Source of the DNA: Lysobacter sp. yr284
GTDB taxonomy: Bacteria > Pseudomonadota > Gammaproteobacteria > Xanthomonadales > Xanthomonadaceae
DNA: 64,000 nt
NCBI RefSeq assembly: GCF_900107375.1
Contig: NZ_FNPT01000020.1
Coordinates: forward strand, 31,552-95,551
Reading direction: 5' to 3'
Of this stretch, positions 18,470 through 28,153 are shown one piece after another; the stretch's first letter is position 1; each line of letters opens with the position of its first letter. Position numbers and translations under genes: made by a program. The notes under the pieces were generated by a model. It was not told where the DNA came from. It searched no databases and saw only the letters and a program-made list of their open reading frames with translations.

Positions 18470-19951
18470 GTGAATAAGAACAAGGCCGACCACCGCCGCA
18501 CCGAGGTGCAGCAAATCGTTAAGAACGCCTGCGACCAGCTCAATTCGGAGGGCGTGGACGCCCGCAACTACGTGGAGCAACTCGCCTGGCTCTTCTTTCT
18601 GAAGGCCTTTGACGAAACCGAGACACGCAAGGAGCAAGAGGCCGCCTTCGACGACACACCTTACGAGCGTCGCCTAACGGGTGATTACGCCTGGAGCCAT
18701 TGGGCCAAAGACACCGACCACCCCGACGAGATGCTCGAGTTCGTCGACGGGAAGCTGTGGATCAAGCTCACCAGCCCGGACCCCGCCAAAGGCCTGGGCG
18801 ACGACGCGCTGGCGCAGCGCTTTCGCCGCATCTTCGACAACGTGCGCAACTACAGCCGCCGGGGCGTGAGCTTTGCCAAGGTAGTGCAGCAGGTGGACAA
18901 GCTGCACTTCTCCAGCGAGACCGACGTCATCGTGCTGTCGGAAATCTACGAGGACCTGCTCAAGCGCGTTGCGGCCGACTCGGCCGGCTACGCTGGTGAG
19001 TTCTACACCCAGCGCCACATCATTCGCGCCATGGTGCAAGTGGTGCAGCCACAGCCCAGCGAGCATGTGTACGACCCCTGCTTTGGCACGGCCGGGTTCC
19101 TGGGTGAAGCTGCGGACTACTTGCGCCACAACAGTACCCTCAGCGGCAAGCAACTCGACGACCTGCAGCATAAGACCCTCTACGGCCTGGAGCTCAAGCC
19201 GCTGACCTACCTGCTGGGATCGATGAACATGATCCTGCACGGCATCGAGGGCGCCAGCCTGGAACTGGCCAACACACTGGAAGTGCACAGCCAGAACGTT
19301 GCTGAGAAAGACAAATACCAGGTCATCCTTGCCAACCCTCCCTACGGCGGGAAGATGGCGCAGGAACTGCAAACCAACTTCCGTGTCCGCTCCGGCGCCA
19401 CAGAGTGTCTGTTCCTGCAGCACATCATGGCCAACTTGGCCAAGGGCGGTCGCGCGGCGGTGGTCATTCCCGAAGGCGTGCTGTTCCGTGGCGGCCCGGA
19501 TCAAAAGGTGCGCAGAGAGCTTCTGGAACAGTTCAAAGTGCACACCATTCTGTCGCTGCCAGCAGGCTGTTTCCTGCCCTACACAGGCGTCAAGACCAAC
19601 GTGATCTTCTTTGATCGTGCGCAAGACGGTTCGGGTACGGAGTCTGTCTGGTATTACGACCTGACCAACGACGGCTACGAGCTCAAGCAGACGCGCAAGC
19701 CGATTGCAGGCAACCAACTGCCCGACTTCCTGGCCAAGTGGCAAGGCCGCGTGGAGAGCGACAACTCCTGGTCCGTACCGCTGGCCGCCATCGTGGCCAA
19801 GGGTTACGACCTCTCGGCCAAGAATCCGAACAAGGTGGATGACTACGAGCACCAGCCAGCGCTTGGGTTGGTGCAGGCAATAAAGGCAAAGGAAGCGCGC
19901 ATCTCTGAGCTCCTGGATGAACTCGAATCTTTGCTGGAAGGTGACAAGTGA
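18470..19951 (+). CDS. hsdM: Type I restriction-modification methyltransferase subunit
   Basis: The GTG start at 18470 has AAGAAGGA just upstream. The 493-residue protein has the HsdM helical N-domain with the segment YVEQLAWLFFLKAFDE. The SAM-binding DPCFGTAGF is near residue 202, and the catalytic motif NPPYGGKM is at 289-296, so it looks fully active for N6-adenine methylation. It is 35 bases from hsdR and overlaps hsdS by GTGA. Confidence 0.93.
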   Translation: MNKNKADHRRTEVQQIVKNACDQLNSEGVDARNYVEQLAWLFFLKAFDETETRKEQEAAFDDTPYERRLTGDYAWSHWAKDTDHPDEMLEFVDGKLWIKLTSPDPAKGLGDDALAQRFRRIFDNVRNYSRRGVSFAKVVQQVDKLHFSSETDVIVLSEIYEDLLKRVAADSAGYAGEFYTQRHIIRAMVQVVQPQPSEHVYDPCFGTAGFLGEAADYLRHNSTLSGKQLDDLQHKTLYGLELKPLTYLLGSMNMILHGIEGASLELANTLEVHSQNVAEKDKYQVILANPPYGGKMAQELQTNFRVRSGATECLFLQHIMANLAKGGRAAVVIPEGVLFRGGPDQKVRRELLEQFKVHTILSLPAGCFLPYTGVKTNVIFFDRAQDGSGTESVWYYDLTNDGYELKQTRKPIAGNQLPDFLAKWQGRVESDNSWSVPLAAIVAKGYDLSAKNPNKVDDYEHQPALGLVQAIKAKEARISELLDELESLLEGDK

Positions 19952-21138
19952 AGCCGATAGGTTGGAAAACTAGAAAGCTCGGTGAGCTTCTAGATGTTCA
20001 GAATGGCTTCGCCTTCGATTCCGCTCTTTTCTCAGAATCTGCGGGGATGTCGCTTATCCGGATCCGCGACCTGAAGAACGGCTCAGCAACTGTTATCCGC
20101 TACAACGGGGCCTATGACGAACGCTTTGTTGTCCGGGAAGGGGACCGCCTTATAGGCATGGATGGCGAGTTCCGCTGCTATGAGTGGCGTGGAGGTGAGG
20201 CGCTGTTGAATCAGCGAGTCTGTCGTTTGGTCGATTTCTCCGACGAGATAGACCCTGAGTTCGTTGGATTTGGAATCAACACTCACCTCAAGGAAATCGA
20301 AGAAGCCACGCCGTTCGTAACGGTCAAGCACCTGTCTGCCAAGTCGATTCGTGGCATCGAGTTCTCTTATCCAGAGCTTCCAGAGCAGCGACGCATCGTC
20401 GCCCGCATTAAGGAATGCATGGAGCGGGTGGGGGAGGTTGAAGAACTGAAGAGTTCCTCACGGGTTCAGCAGCAATGCTTGTCTGCCTCATTGATCGAGT
20501 CGGAGTTACATCCCGACGTGACGTGCATCGAAGGCTGGGCAACGCGCACTGTTGGCGAACTTGTCACCACAGTTCGAAATGGAAGATCCATTGCTCAGGA
20601 TACTGAAGGCCTAGCCGATGGTGCGGTGTTGACCTTGACAGCGGTGCGAGGCATCGACCTGGGGATCGAATTTCAAAAAGCCATCGCGCTGCCCAAGGAG
20701 GTTGCCAAGCAGTTCGGCATCGATGCGGGCGACGTTTTTGTGTCGCGTGCGAACACCATCGAGTTGGTAGGGCTATCTGCGGTAGCAATGGATGCGCCGA
20801 CGGAGCGGCTAATCTATCCAGATTTGCTCATCAAGCTTAAGGTCAACCCTTCGATGATCCTTCCGCGCTATATGGCCTACGCCTTGCGTAGCGCCAGTTC
20901 CAGGAAACAGATCAAAGCGCGCGCGCTTGGGTCGAGCCAGACGATGGTGAAGATCTCGGGTGAACGACTCCGGGAAGTGAGTATCCCGGTTCCGTCCTTG
21001 GCCGAGCAAGAAAGGATTGTCAGCCGGCTGGACGCAGCACACGATGTGATGCGCCAACTGGCAACCGAGTCTTTGCCCGGTGAGATCGAAGTGCTTCGCA
21101 GGGCTGTCCTCCGCAAAGCCTTCGCCGGGGAGCTGTGA
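19948..21138 (+). CDS. hsdS: Type I restriction-modification specificity subunit
   Basis: The GTG start overlaps the hsdM stop. The 396-residue protein has two target recognition domains, each followed by a helical spacer with the usual LPEQRRIVARI and LAEQERIVSRL patterns at about residues 145 and 355. This is the normal layout for a bipartite recognition sequence. The stop overlaps the start of the next gene (GTGA), so the unusual fusion protein downstream is translationally tied to hsdS. Confidence 0.9.
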   Translation: MKPIGWKTRKLGELLDVQNGFAFDSALFSESAGMSLIRIRDLKNGSATVIRYNGAYDERFVVREGDRLIGMDGEFRCYEWRGGEALLNQRVCRLVDFSDEIDPEFVGFGINTHLKEIEEATPFVTVKHLSAKSIRGIEFSYPELPEQRRIVARIKECMERVGEVEELKSSSRVQQQCLSASLIESELHPDVTCIEGWATRTVGELVTTVRNGRSIAQDTEGLADGAVLTLTAVRGIDLGIEFQKAIALPKEVAKQFGIDAGDVFVSRANTIELVGLSAVAMDAPTERLIYPDLLIKLKVNPSMILPRYMAYALRSASSRKQIKARALGSSQTMVKISGERLREVSIPVPSLAEQERIVSRLDAAHDVMRQLATESLPGEIEVLRRAVLRKAFAGEL

Positions 21139-24100
21139 GCATCGTGGTGAATAAGTCGCTACGTGACGGTGCCGCACATTGGGTAGCGGCCTTGGATTCG
21201 CTCAGAGGTAAGTTGGGCGAGCCCAAGTCGTTCATCCGTGAGGTCTTCGCGGCGTTCCTGCTACTGCGCTTGACCGACCTGCGAGACGCCGAGCAGGAGG
21301 CGATGGCGACGTTCGAGGATCGCTCGCACCACCCGTTGTTGCCACTGGCGCTTCAATGGCGCCACTGGTCCCGTCTCGAACAACCGCAGTCCATCGCCGA
21401 TCGGCTGAGCCAGCTTGCTCGCTACGTAACAGGGTTGCGCGGTGACGCAGGTGATCCGATGGCGGCCTACTTGCACGCCTTAGCAGGCCCTTTGCATCGT
21501 GTGCTGAAGGTGGACTTCGTTTATCTACTCGACCTAGTTCGATGGGTGGGCGAAGTCCCCTTCGAGACGCCGAGCGAGCGGCGCGCCCTACTTGAGGTAT
21601 TTGACCAGGTAATGGCCGAAACGGGTGATGCCCGCGATGGCGAGTTTTCCACGCCAATCGACATTGCCCGCCTGGTTGCGGCGTTAGCGAACCCGCAACC
21701 TGGGGACCGTGTGTATGACCCGTGCTTCGGGTCCGGCAATTTTCTGGTGGCCGCCTGGCAGCAAGCCGAGCGCAGCCGCACGGAACTGCGCCGACCGGGT
21801 GCTTTGCTGGAGGTGGCGGGGATCGAGAAGAATGCCGGCGCCTTCCTGATTGGCTTGACGCGCATGCTGCTCGCAGGCATTGAAAGCCCGAATCTTGAAC
21901 TCGGCAACAGCCTGGAACGCGAGTCGCTTAGTAGTCCCAGCCGGCAGGGCTTTAATGTGGTGGTGGCGAATCCGCCCATCGGCGTCAAGATCAGCCGTGA
22001 GCCATGGCGCTATCAACACTTTGCAATCCCGACTAGCGACAGCACAGGGCTGTTTGTGCAGCACGCGTTGTCGCAGCTAAGGCCGCATGGCCGCGCCGTC
22101 ATTGCAGTTCCGGAGGGCTTTTTGTTTCGGAGCGGCGGAGACCGTAACCTCCGGCGCCACTTATTGGAGCGGGGTCACGTAGAGGCAGTAATCGGCCTGC
22201 CAGCAGGAGCGATCGCGCCATACACCAGCGTCAAGGGCAGTCTGCTCGTGCTGAGCAAGCAAGGTGGTGCCAGCCGGGTGCGGATGGTCGATGCCAGCGC
22301 CTTGTTTGTGCCCGGGTCCGGACACAAGGGGCCGGGACAGCGGTCCGGTCCATTGGGACAAGTGATTCCAAGTCTACTGGCCGAGCAACTGGCCAGCGAA
22401 GTGTTTCGCGGCGAGCTGCGTCAGCCGCGTGAGCTGCCTCCCGGCATCTCTGAAGGTGCGCCGGGTACTGGCGTATTGTCACGTTCCGTTTGGGAGGTAA
22501 GTGTTGATGAACTCGCCGCCGCCGATTGGGACTTGTCACCCCGGCGACGCGAAAAGGGTGGGCTGGATGAACTGCTGGGCAGCCTCAAAGAGACATCGGG
22601 CAGTTCGAGTGCGCTAGTGTCGCTGTCGGAAGTGGCCGAGGTGTTCGGGGGACGCTCAATCAAGTCTGCGGACTTAATTGATGAGCCGCCCTTCGAGCGG
22701 GCTGCGGGGTATGTACGCATCAAGGATCTGGGCCAAGGCAAGGTTGGTCGCGTTTCTAACTGGCTGACGCCGGAGTTGGCTAGTCAGGAGCAGCGCTGGG
22801 CGCTGTTGCCCGGTGACGTACTGTTGTCCAAGTCAGGCACCATCGGTAAGTCCGCCTTGGTGCGAAATGGCGCGGTCGGCTCGATCGCAGCAAGCGGCCT
22901 TTACGTACTACGTGTAGATCAAGAAAGGCTGGATGCTGGGTTCTTGCTGGCCTACCTGGCCAGTCCCGCTTGCCAGAACTGGTTAGCGGCGCAATCGCGC
23001 GGCGCAGTAATCCAGCACCTCAATCGAGCGGTGCTGAATAACTTGCCCGTCCCGTTGCCGCCATTGCAATTGCAGGCCCGTGCCGCTGCGCAGTTCCGCG
23101 AATTCGGCACCGATGCGCTTACCTTCCTGTCGCAGGCAACTGAAAGCAACGAATCGGACCGCCTGACAAGGTGGCTCGCTGATTTAGACGGCAAAGTGCC
23201 CAAGTTTGTGGGTGGACTGGACGATACCCCGGCACTTAGCCACTTCGAGTCTATTGTGGTCTTGGCCGGCAGGGCACGACGCTGGCTGGATCAGGAACAA
23301 GTGGGCAGCCAGGCGGTGCGTTGGCTGAAGCCGCTTACAGAGACCCTGCTACCGCTGGTGGGAGTTGCCCAGATACCGCCCGGACCTGGACTGTTGAACG
23401 TATTGCAGGAGGCCGAGCGCGGTGTGCAGACCGTGCTGGAGCAGACCACTGGTCACCTGCCTACGGAATCCCAAGCGCGAGCTATCGGCGAGCGATTGCG
23501 CGAATGGCTGCGCGCGGCCGTGGCCGACTTGGTCAACGCTGTTGGGTTGCGGGTGCGCATCTCTCCCGACTCCCTGGTTGCGGGCACCTTTGCCGAGTTC
23601 TCAGTCGAACTAGAGAACGCGGGCGCGTTGCCGCTTCGTAATGTTCGCGTGGCGACCCAGCCTGACTGGGGCGTCGCGGAAGTCGCCTATCTCACCGAGC
23701 GCGGGGCGTTTGCGGTCCATTTGCGGGGTGACGTGCCCAAGCGAGGCGGTAGGCTGTCGTTGCGGCTGCTGTGGCAGGCCCGTGCATTGTCGGGACAACT
23801 GGTAGAGGATGAAATCGAACTGGCGATCCGCGTCAAAGAGACCGAGCAAATCGCAGGCGCACCTGCTCCCGAATTGGGCGGTAGTCCCTATGTGACCGGC
23901 AGCCCACTAGAGCCGCAGCACGGGCACAGCGTCTTCTATGGTCGTGAGGAGTTGATTGCCACGATCAGTCGCCAGATCTCAACCCATGGCAATGTCGTGC
24001 TGCTAGAAGGCAATCGACGCGCGGGTAAGACCTCCATCCTTAAACACTTGGAGGGGCGATCAGCAATCCCGGGCTGGTTGGCCGTCTATTGCAGCCTGCA

Positions 24101-25142
24101 GGGAGCTGAAGGCGATTTGCACGCGGTCGGCGTGCCTACGGCGGAGGTATTCCGTGAGGTCGCCCGCAGCATTGCCACGCCGTTGACCAAGTTGCGTATC
24201 GAAGTGCCGCTACCCAACGGGCAGATCCTTGCCGCCGGCAAGCCGGCGCTCGGGGTTGCGCGAGCCTGTCGCGAAGGCATCGGTACCGAGTCACCCTTTG
24301 CCGACTTCCGCGACTATCTGGAAGGGGTTCTGGCCGCGCTGGAGCCTCTGAACCTGGGTCTGGTGCTGATGCTCGACGAGTTCGACAAGCTTCAGGAGGG
24401 CATCGATAACGGTGTTACGTCACCGCAGGTGCCTGAGAATATCCGATTCCTAATTCAGAGCTACCCGAAGTTCTCGGCCATCCTGACTGGATCACGCCGT
24501 CTCAAGCGCCTGCGAGAGGAGTACTGGTCCGCGTTGTATGGCTTGGGAACTAGCATTCCGGTGACCGCCCTGGATCCCGAAAGCGCGCGCAAAGTGGTAG
24601 TGGAGCCCGTCCTAGATCGTTTGACGTTCTCCCAGGAGGCCGTCGATCGGGTGATCGAGGTGACGGCGCGACATCCATACCTGATGCAATGTTTGTGCAA
24701 CCGGGTGTTCGACTACGCGGTGCAGGCTAAGAGCCGATCGATCACAGTGAGCGTGGTCAACGCTGCAGCGTCCAATCTGGTGCGCGACAACGAGCATTTC
24801 GCAAGCCTATGGGACTACGCCGCCCTAGGCCCGGAGACTGGCCGTCATCGCCGGCAGATGATTCTGCTGCTTTGCGCGCGGAGCCTCAAGCAAGGAACTC
24901 ATATCGGCTTCGGTACCCTTCAAGAGCAGTTGGCGCAGGTGGGTGTTGATGTCGATGACGAGGCGCTGGATGCCGATCTGACCTATCTGCGCGAGTTGGA
25001 GCTAATTGACCTTTCCGGCGAGATCGGCGATGGCGAGTATCGCCTGACCATTCCGCTGATGGCGGATTGGATCGAACAACAACAGGATGCCGACGTGGTT
25101 GCCAGTCGCGTTCGCACAGAAGCCGAGGAAGAAAATGCCTGA
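21135..25142 (+). CDS. HsdM-like / HsdS-like TRD / STAND-like NTPase fusion protein
   Basis: The GTG start overlaps hsdS, giving 1335 residues. Residues 1-430 are HsdM-like, with GEFSTPIDIARLV, DPCFGSGNF at 195-203, and a motif IV of NPPI at 279-282. The aromatic residue that normally holds the flipped base is isoleucine here. Residues 495-650 form one HsdS-like target recognition domain ending in a PLPPLQLQA spacer. A helical linker follows, then a beta-rich segment at about 800-905. An NTPase comes next, with FYGREEL, Walker A GNRRAGKT at 959-966, LVLMLDEFDK with D1081, and an LTGSRR sensor, running into helical repeats. I infer a DNA-recognising sensor coupled to a STAND-type switch, perhaps a regulator or effector of the R-M system. 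Confidence 0.78.
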   Translation: MSIVVNKSLRDGAAHWVAALDSLRGKLGEPKSFIREVFAAFLLLRLTDLRDAEQEAMATFEDRSHHPLLPLALQWRHWSRLEQPQSIADRLSQLARYVTGLRGDAGDPMAAYLHALAGPLHRVLKVDFVYLLDLVRWVGEVPFETPSERRALLEVFDQVMAETGDARDGEFSTPIDIARLVAALANPQPGDRVYDPCFGSGNFLVAAWQQAERSRTELRRPGALLEVAGIEKNAGAFLIGLTRMLLAGIESPNLELGNSLERESLSSPSRQGFNVVVANPPIGVKISREPWRYQHFAIPTSDSTGLFVQHALSQLRPHGRAVIAVPEGFLFRSGGDRNLRRHLLERGHVEAVIGLPAGAIAPYTSVKGSLLVLSKQGGASRVRMVDASALFVPGSGHKGPGQRSGPLGQVIPSLLAEQLASEVFRGELRQPRELPPGISEGAPGTGVLSRSVWEVSVDELAAADWDLSPRRREKGGLDELLGSLKETSGSSSALVSLSEVAEVFGGRSIKSADLIDEPPFERAAGYVRIKDLGQGKVGRVSNWLTPELASQEQRWALLPGDVLLSKSGTIGKSALVRNGAVGSIAASGLYVLRVDQERLDAGFLLAYLASPACQNWLAAQSRGAVIQHLNRAVLNNLPVPLPPLQLQARAAAQFREFGTDALTFLSQATESNESDRLTRWLADLDGKVPKFVGGLDDTPALSHFESIVVLAGRARRWLDQEQVGSQAVRWLKPLTETLLPLVGVAQIPPGPGLLNVLQEAERGVQTVLEQTTGHLPTESQARAIGERLREWLRAAVADLVNAVGLRVRISPDSLVAGTFAEFSVELENAGALPLRNVRVATQPDWGVAEVAYLTERGAFAVHLRGDVPKRGGRLSLRLLWQARALSGQLVEDEIELAIRVKETEQIAGAPAPELGGSPYVTGSPLEPQHGHSVFYGREELIATISRQISTHGNVVLLEGNRRAGKTSILKHLEGRSAIPGWLAVYCSLQGAEGDLHAVGVPTAEVFREVARSIATPLTKLRIEVPLPNGQILAAGKPALGVARACREGIGTESPFADFRDYLEGVLAALEPLNLGLVLMLDEFDKLQEGIDNGVTSPQVPENIRFLIQSYPKFSAILTGSRRLKRLREEYWSALYGLGTSIPVTALDPESARKVVVEPVLDRLTFSQEAVDRVIEVTARHPYLMQCLCNRVFDYAVQAKSRSITVSVVNAAASNLVRDNEHFASLWDYAALGPETGRHRRQMILLLCARSLKQGTHIGFGTLQEQLAQVGVDVDDEALDADLTYLRELELIDLSGEIGDGEYRLTIPLMADWIEQQQDADVVASRVRTEAEEENA

Positions 25143-26706
25143 CAGCCAATTTCCGATCTTGGGCACGATAGTTCCACCTATGCTTGGGCGAGCAGCTATT
25201 CTGGAGAGGATAATTGGATCGCTGACGAAGGCGACCCCGGATCATTTGCAGATGGTTGGCCCTCGATTCGCAGGCAAGACAGTCGTTCTACATGAACTTG
25301 CGAACCAACTGCGAAGGATCGGTTCGCCTTACTCGGCGATTGTACTGTGGGATCTTGGGCATCAGACGCCGCGTTCTGACGAGATCTTCATGCAGAACCT
25401 CGCGAGGGAGTTGTCTGCTGCGCTGGCGGGTAGCTTCTCCGTCTATGCGGATCATCTCAAGAACCCGCAGGGCAATCCCTATCAGGAAATAGCCGAAGTC
25501 CTGGATTTGCTCAAGGATGAAGATGTCAAAGTTCTCTTGATCATGGACGGCTTTGACAAGCCGCTATCCAATGGTCAACTGACTCGCAATCTGTGGGATC
25601 AGTTGCGGGAACTTGCGCTCAAATCAAGCTTGCGACTGATCACTGCCAGTCGGCGCACCCTGCGTGACCTTATCCGCAATCCCGATGCACAGACTAGCGA
25701 TTTCTGGAACATATTTGATCCAACCCCAGTTCGTGTAGGTTGCTTCGATGACAGAGACTTAGGGGCCATTTTGGCGACAGTACCTGCGCAGAAACTCGGC
25801 CCAGGTGCTGAGACCGAGCTTTGGAACGCGAGCAATGGATTCCCCGTCTTGATGCTAGGCGTCTTGAACGCGACTTATGGAGCCGTCACGAAGGAAGCCA
25901 TTGGTCCAGAAGTGATTAATGCTGCGTGTAATTCCGCATTTCCAGCGCTGCTCGACAAACTGGACGCACTCTGGCTTGATTGTTCGCCCTCTTCGCAAGA
26001 TCTTCTGAGGCGTGTTCTGGACGAGGATGTCGTTAGTCGTGCCGGCATTGCCAGCGGAGATGCCGAGACGCTGCTTGAGCGAGGATTTGTTCGCTCGGCG
26101 GGGAATAAGCTCCAAGGGCCGAGCCGGTTGCTTCGTAGGTATCTTGATGAGCAGCCAAACGAAGGTAGTGCGCTCGCGCGGCTGTTCGGTGCGACTGATG
26201 CCTACCAAAGGAATCTCAAAGGGGTACTGGAGCGACGGATTGGGGCAATCAGTGGTATTGATTCAACACTGAAGCGCTACCTTGAGCGCAGCGCCGAAGA
26301 GCTCCCAGACCATCCCGACGTCTTTCTGAGTAACGTGCGTGGCATCGTAGACAAGGCGTTCGACCTAATTTGGGCGGCTGAGATTCCGAACAAGAAAATT
26401 CCTTCGGGCTGGATGTCGATATGGAAGCGAAACAATGAGCTGAGGGTTGATGAATGGGAGACGACCTTCCCCCAAGGGGGGCGTCGAGTGGTTCTCCTGA
26501 AGTTGATGACTGGTAGTGAGAGAAGTGCCCCCTGTGCGAAGTACGTCACGAAGGGAACCCATGTCTTGTTGGACGCCGTCCATGCCTTTGGAGACTTTGG
26601 GCAGCATCAAGAGGGCGCACGGATCGATTCAGGTATGGCGTATGCGGCCCTTCATTTGTGCATCGAGCTTTCCGCATGCCTGGCTTGCGAGCTTCCAAAA
26701 TCGTAG
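25135..26706 (+). CDS. Second P-loop NTPase of the restriction operon (STAND/AAA-like)
   Basis: I use ATG 25135, which overlaps the fusion gene by eight bases and has GAGGAAGA upstream. The 523-residue protein begins with a LGR box (residues 17-19) and Walker A GPRFAGKT at 42-49. LLIMDGFD with D138 and D141 is the Walker B-like strand, and LITASRR is a sensor strand. This is the Orc/STAND-like layout also seen at the end of the preceding protein. The C-terminal half is helical, with a final region I cannot place. Translational coupling suggests that it works with the fusion protein. The end lies 31 bases from a convergent gene. Confidence 0.75.
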   Translation: MPDSQFPILGTIVPPMLGRAAILERIIGSLTKATPDHLQMVGPRFAGKTVVLHELANQLRRIGSPYSAIVLWDLGHQTPRSDEIFMQNLARELSAALAGSFSVYADHLKNPQGNPYQEIAEVLDLLKDEDVKVLLIMDGFDKPLSNGQLTRNLWDQLRELALKSSLRLITASRRTLRDLIRNPDAQTSDFWNIFDPTPVRVGCFDDRDLGAILATVPAQKLGPGAETELWNASNGFPVLMLGVLNATYGAVTKEAIGPEVINAACNSAFPALLDKLDALWLDCSPSSQDLLRRVLDEDVVSRAGIASGDAETLLERGFVRSAGNKLQGPSRLLRRYLDEQPNEGSALARLFGATDAYQRNLKGVLERRIGAISGIDSTLKRYLERSAEELPDHPDVFLSNVRGIVDKAFDLIWAAEIPNKKIPSGWMSIWKRNNELRVDEWETTFPQGGRRVVLLKLMTGSERSAPCAKYVTKGTHVLLDAVHAFGDFGQHQEGARIDSGMAYAALHLCIELSACLACELPKS

Positions 26707-26737
26707 TCAAGCTGTTCGCATGTGTGCTGTCTTGCGA

Positions 26738-27748
26738 TCAGATCAAAGGCGTATCTGTTTCCCAGATCTCGTCCGTCCGAAGGCGTCCCCCGGCCAGTCG
26801 CTCAGCTAGTCCATTCAACGTGTCCGCGTTGAACTCGATGGAGAAACGCACCGGCGGCGCGTCGCGCGCGCCCAAGTTGAAATCGAGGCGAACGGATTGA
26901 CGGTAGTTGATGGGACAGTCAAAACTATGCTGCAAAGCTCATCAATTCCGCCAGGCGCAAGTTCAACTCCGTCCTTTGCGATGACGCTGAAACCTGGCAA
27001 TCGGCCGCGGCGTAGATCATAAGCCTCCGCGTGCGGAACCTGCACATGTACCGCATTCTCAATCTGGGCGAACTCGCCCAGCCATGCGGACAAAAACACC
27101 CTGCTAGCAAGGACCGCACCGAAATTGCCAGCGGCGACAGCGAACGAAATCGAGATCCCATCACGGCGCTCGGTCAACTGGGTGAAATGGGCAATGAAAT
27201 TGGGTTGGATAACTGGCTGAGGTGCGCGCCCAAACATGCCGGCAAGAACGCCGTGCGGAACGATGCTAAACGATGACCCAGAGCGTAGGTGGTACTTATC
27301 CGTACGGGTCGCCCGGATTGGACCGATCATCGACTGGGGGATAAGTACGACAACGTAGCCAGTCGGGCCAGCACCTTCGAGTATATGCAGGACTCGAGCA
27401 TTCGACAGTGCGGGAATGGACTCGCCCGACAGAGCTCCTTCAACTAGCGTGCGGAAGCCCGCCGCTTGAGCCACCGGTGCCTTGTTCATGGCTTCACGCT
27501 GTGCTCCGGCTTCCCGACGTGCGTCTATGCCCCAGATCAGCAGGGCGCCCTCGGAGTTGGCGAAACCAGACAGTGCTTTCGAGAGGTTCTCGCGGTCGTT
27601 GCGATGAAGCCCTGGATCCCCCGGGGGGAGTCGCGGAGCGCTTGTAATCCAGGAAAAGGCTCTCCGGCTCTTCCTCAGCCAGGAGGCGGTCGAGTGCGGC
27701 CAGTCCGCCAGCTTCCAATCGTTCAAACAGCTCGCGTGCGCGATCCAT
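26738..27748 (-). pseudogene. AlbA_2 (Schlafen-like) domain protein with two compensating frameshifts
   Basis: The frame starting at ATG 27748 gives MDRARELFERL and ESLFLDYKRSAT. The matching continuation, ENLSKALSGFANSEGALLIWGID, is in another frame after the C5/G6 run at 27618-27628. The original frame resumes with PINYRQSVRLDFNLGARD near 26912, where the middle frame runs into a basic, non-family-like tail. One inserted base and one lost base would explain both breaks. The joined product of about 337 residues has the AlbA_2 domain pattern found in nucleic-acid-acting and regulatory proteins. It may be a true pseudogene, or the breaks could be homopolymer sequencing errors. Confidence 0.7.
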
Positions 27749-27775
27749 GAGACAAGGCATGAGGGTGGGACGTCC

Positions 27776-28153
27776 ATGCTAACCCAGCGCAAGCAGTACG
27801 CGTTCGAGAGGGTGTGGATGCAGGGTGCTTACGCTGCGTCATGGCGCAGGAAGGGAGGCGTCGGATGGCCGTTCAACGAACTGCCGCACTACAGTGCGGG
27901 TCTTCTGGAAGACTACCTGCGGCTTCTGCGCGTCAGCACGCCCGCGAGCACTAGGCTGGCATTGGCTGCCTTGTGTGTCCGTCCACGTGTGGCGAACAAG
28001 CTGCCGTGTCCCTGTGGTTGCCGGCGACGCCTCGGCAGGTGTTCGTATCGATGGCATTTGGCCAGTTTGCGTCTTCTCGTTACGCGTCCATATCTCCGTC
28101 GTATCGTTGCAGACTTTGACCAGCGAAAGTTCGGAAGTGGCGCTGATAGCTAA
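27776..28153 (+). CDS. Small protein with CPCG zinc-like motif
   Basis: The 125-residue product has a GWPFNELPHYSAGLLEDYL segment and, near residue 78, CPCGCRRRLGRC. This resembles the SEC-C type CPCGSGxKxKxC knuckle. GAGGGTGGGA lies five bases before ATG 27776, a good ribosome site. It is divergent from the AlbA_2 gene with only 27 bases between the starts, so one of the two starts may be placed too far upstream. An internal ATG at 27818 is an alternative. I do not recognise the family, and its role is unknown. Confidence 0.5.
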   Translation: MLTQRKQYAFERVWMQGAYAASWRRKGGVGWPFNELPHYSAGLLEDYLRLLRVSTPASTRLALAALCVRPRVANKLPCPCGCRRRLGRCSYRWHLASLRLLVTRPYLRRIVADFDQRKFGSGADS

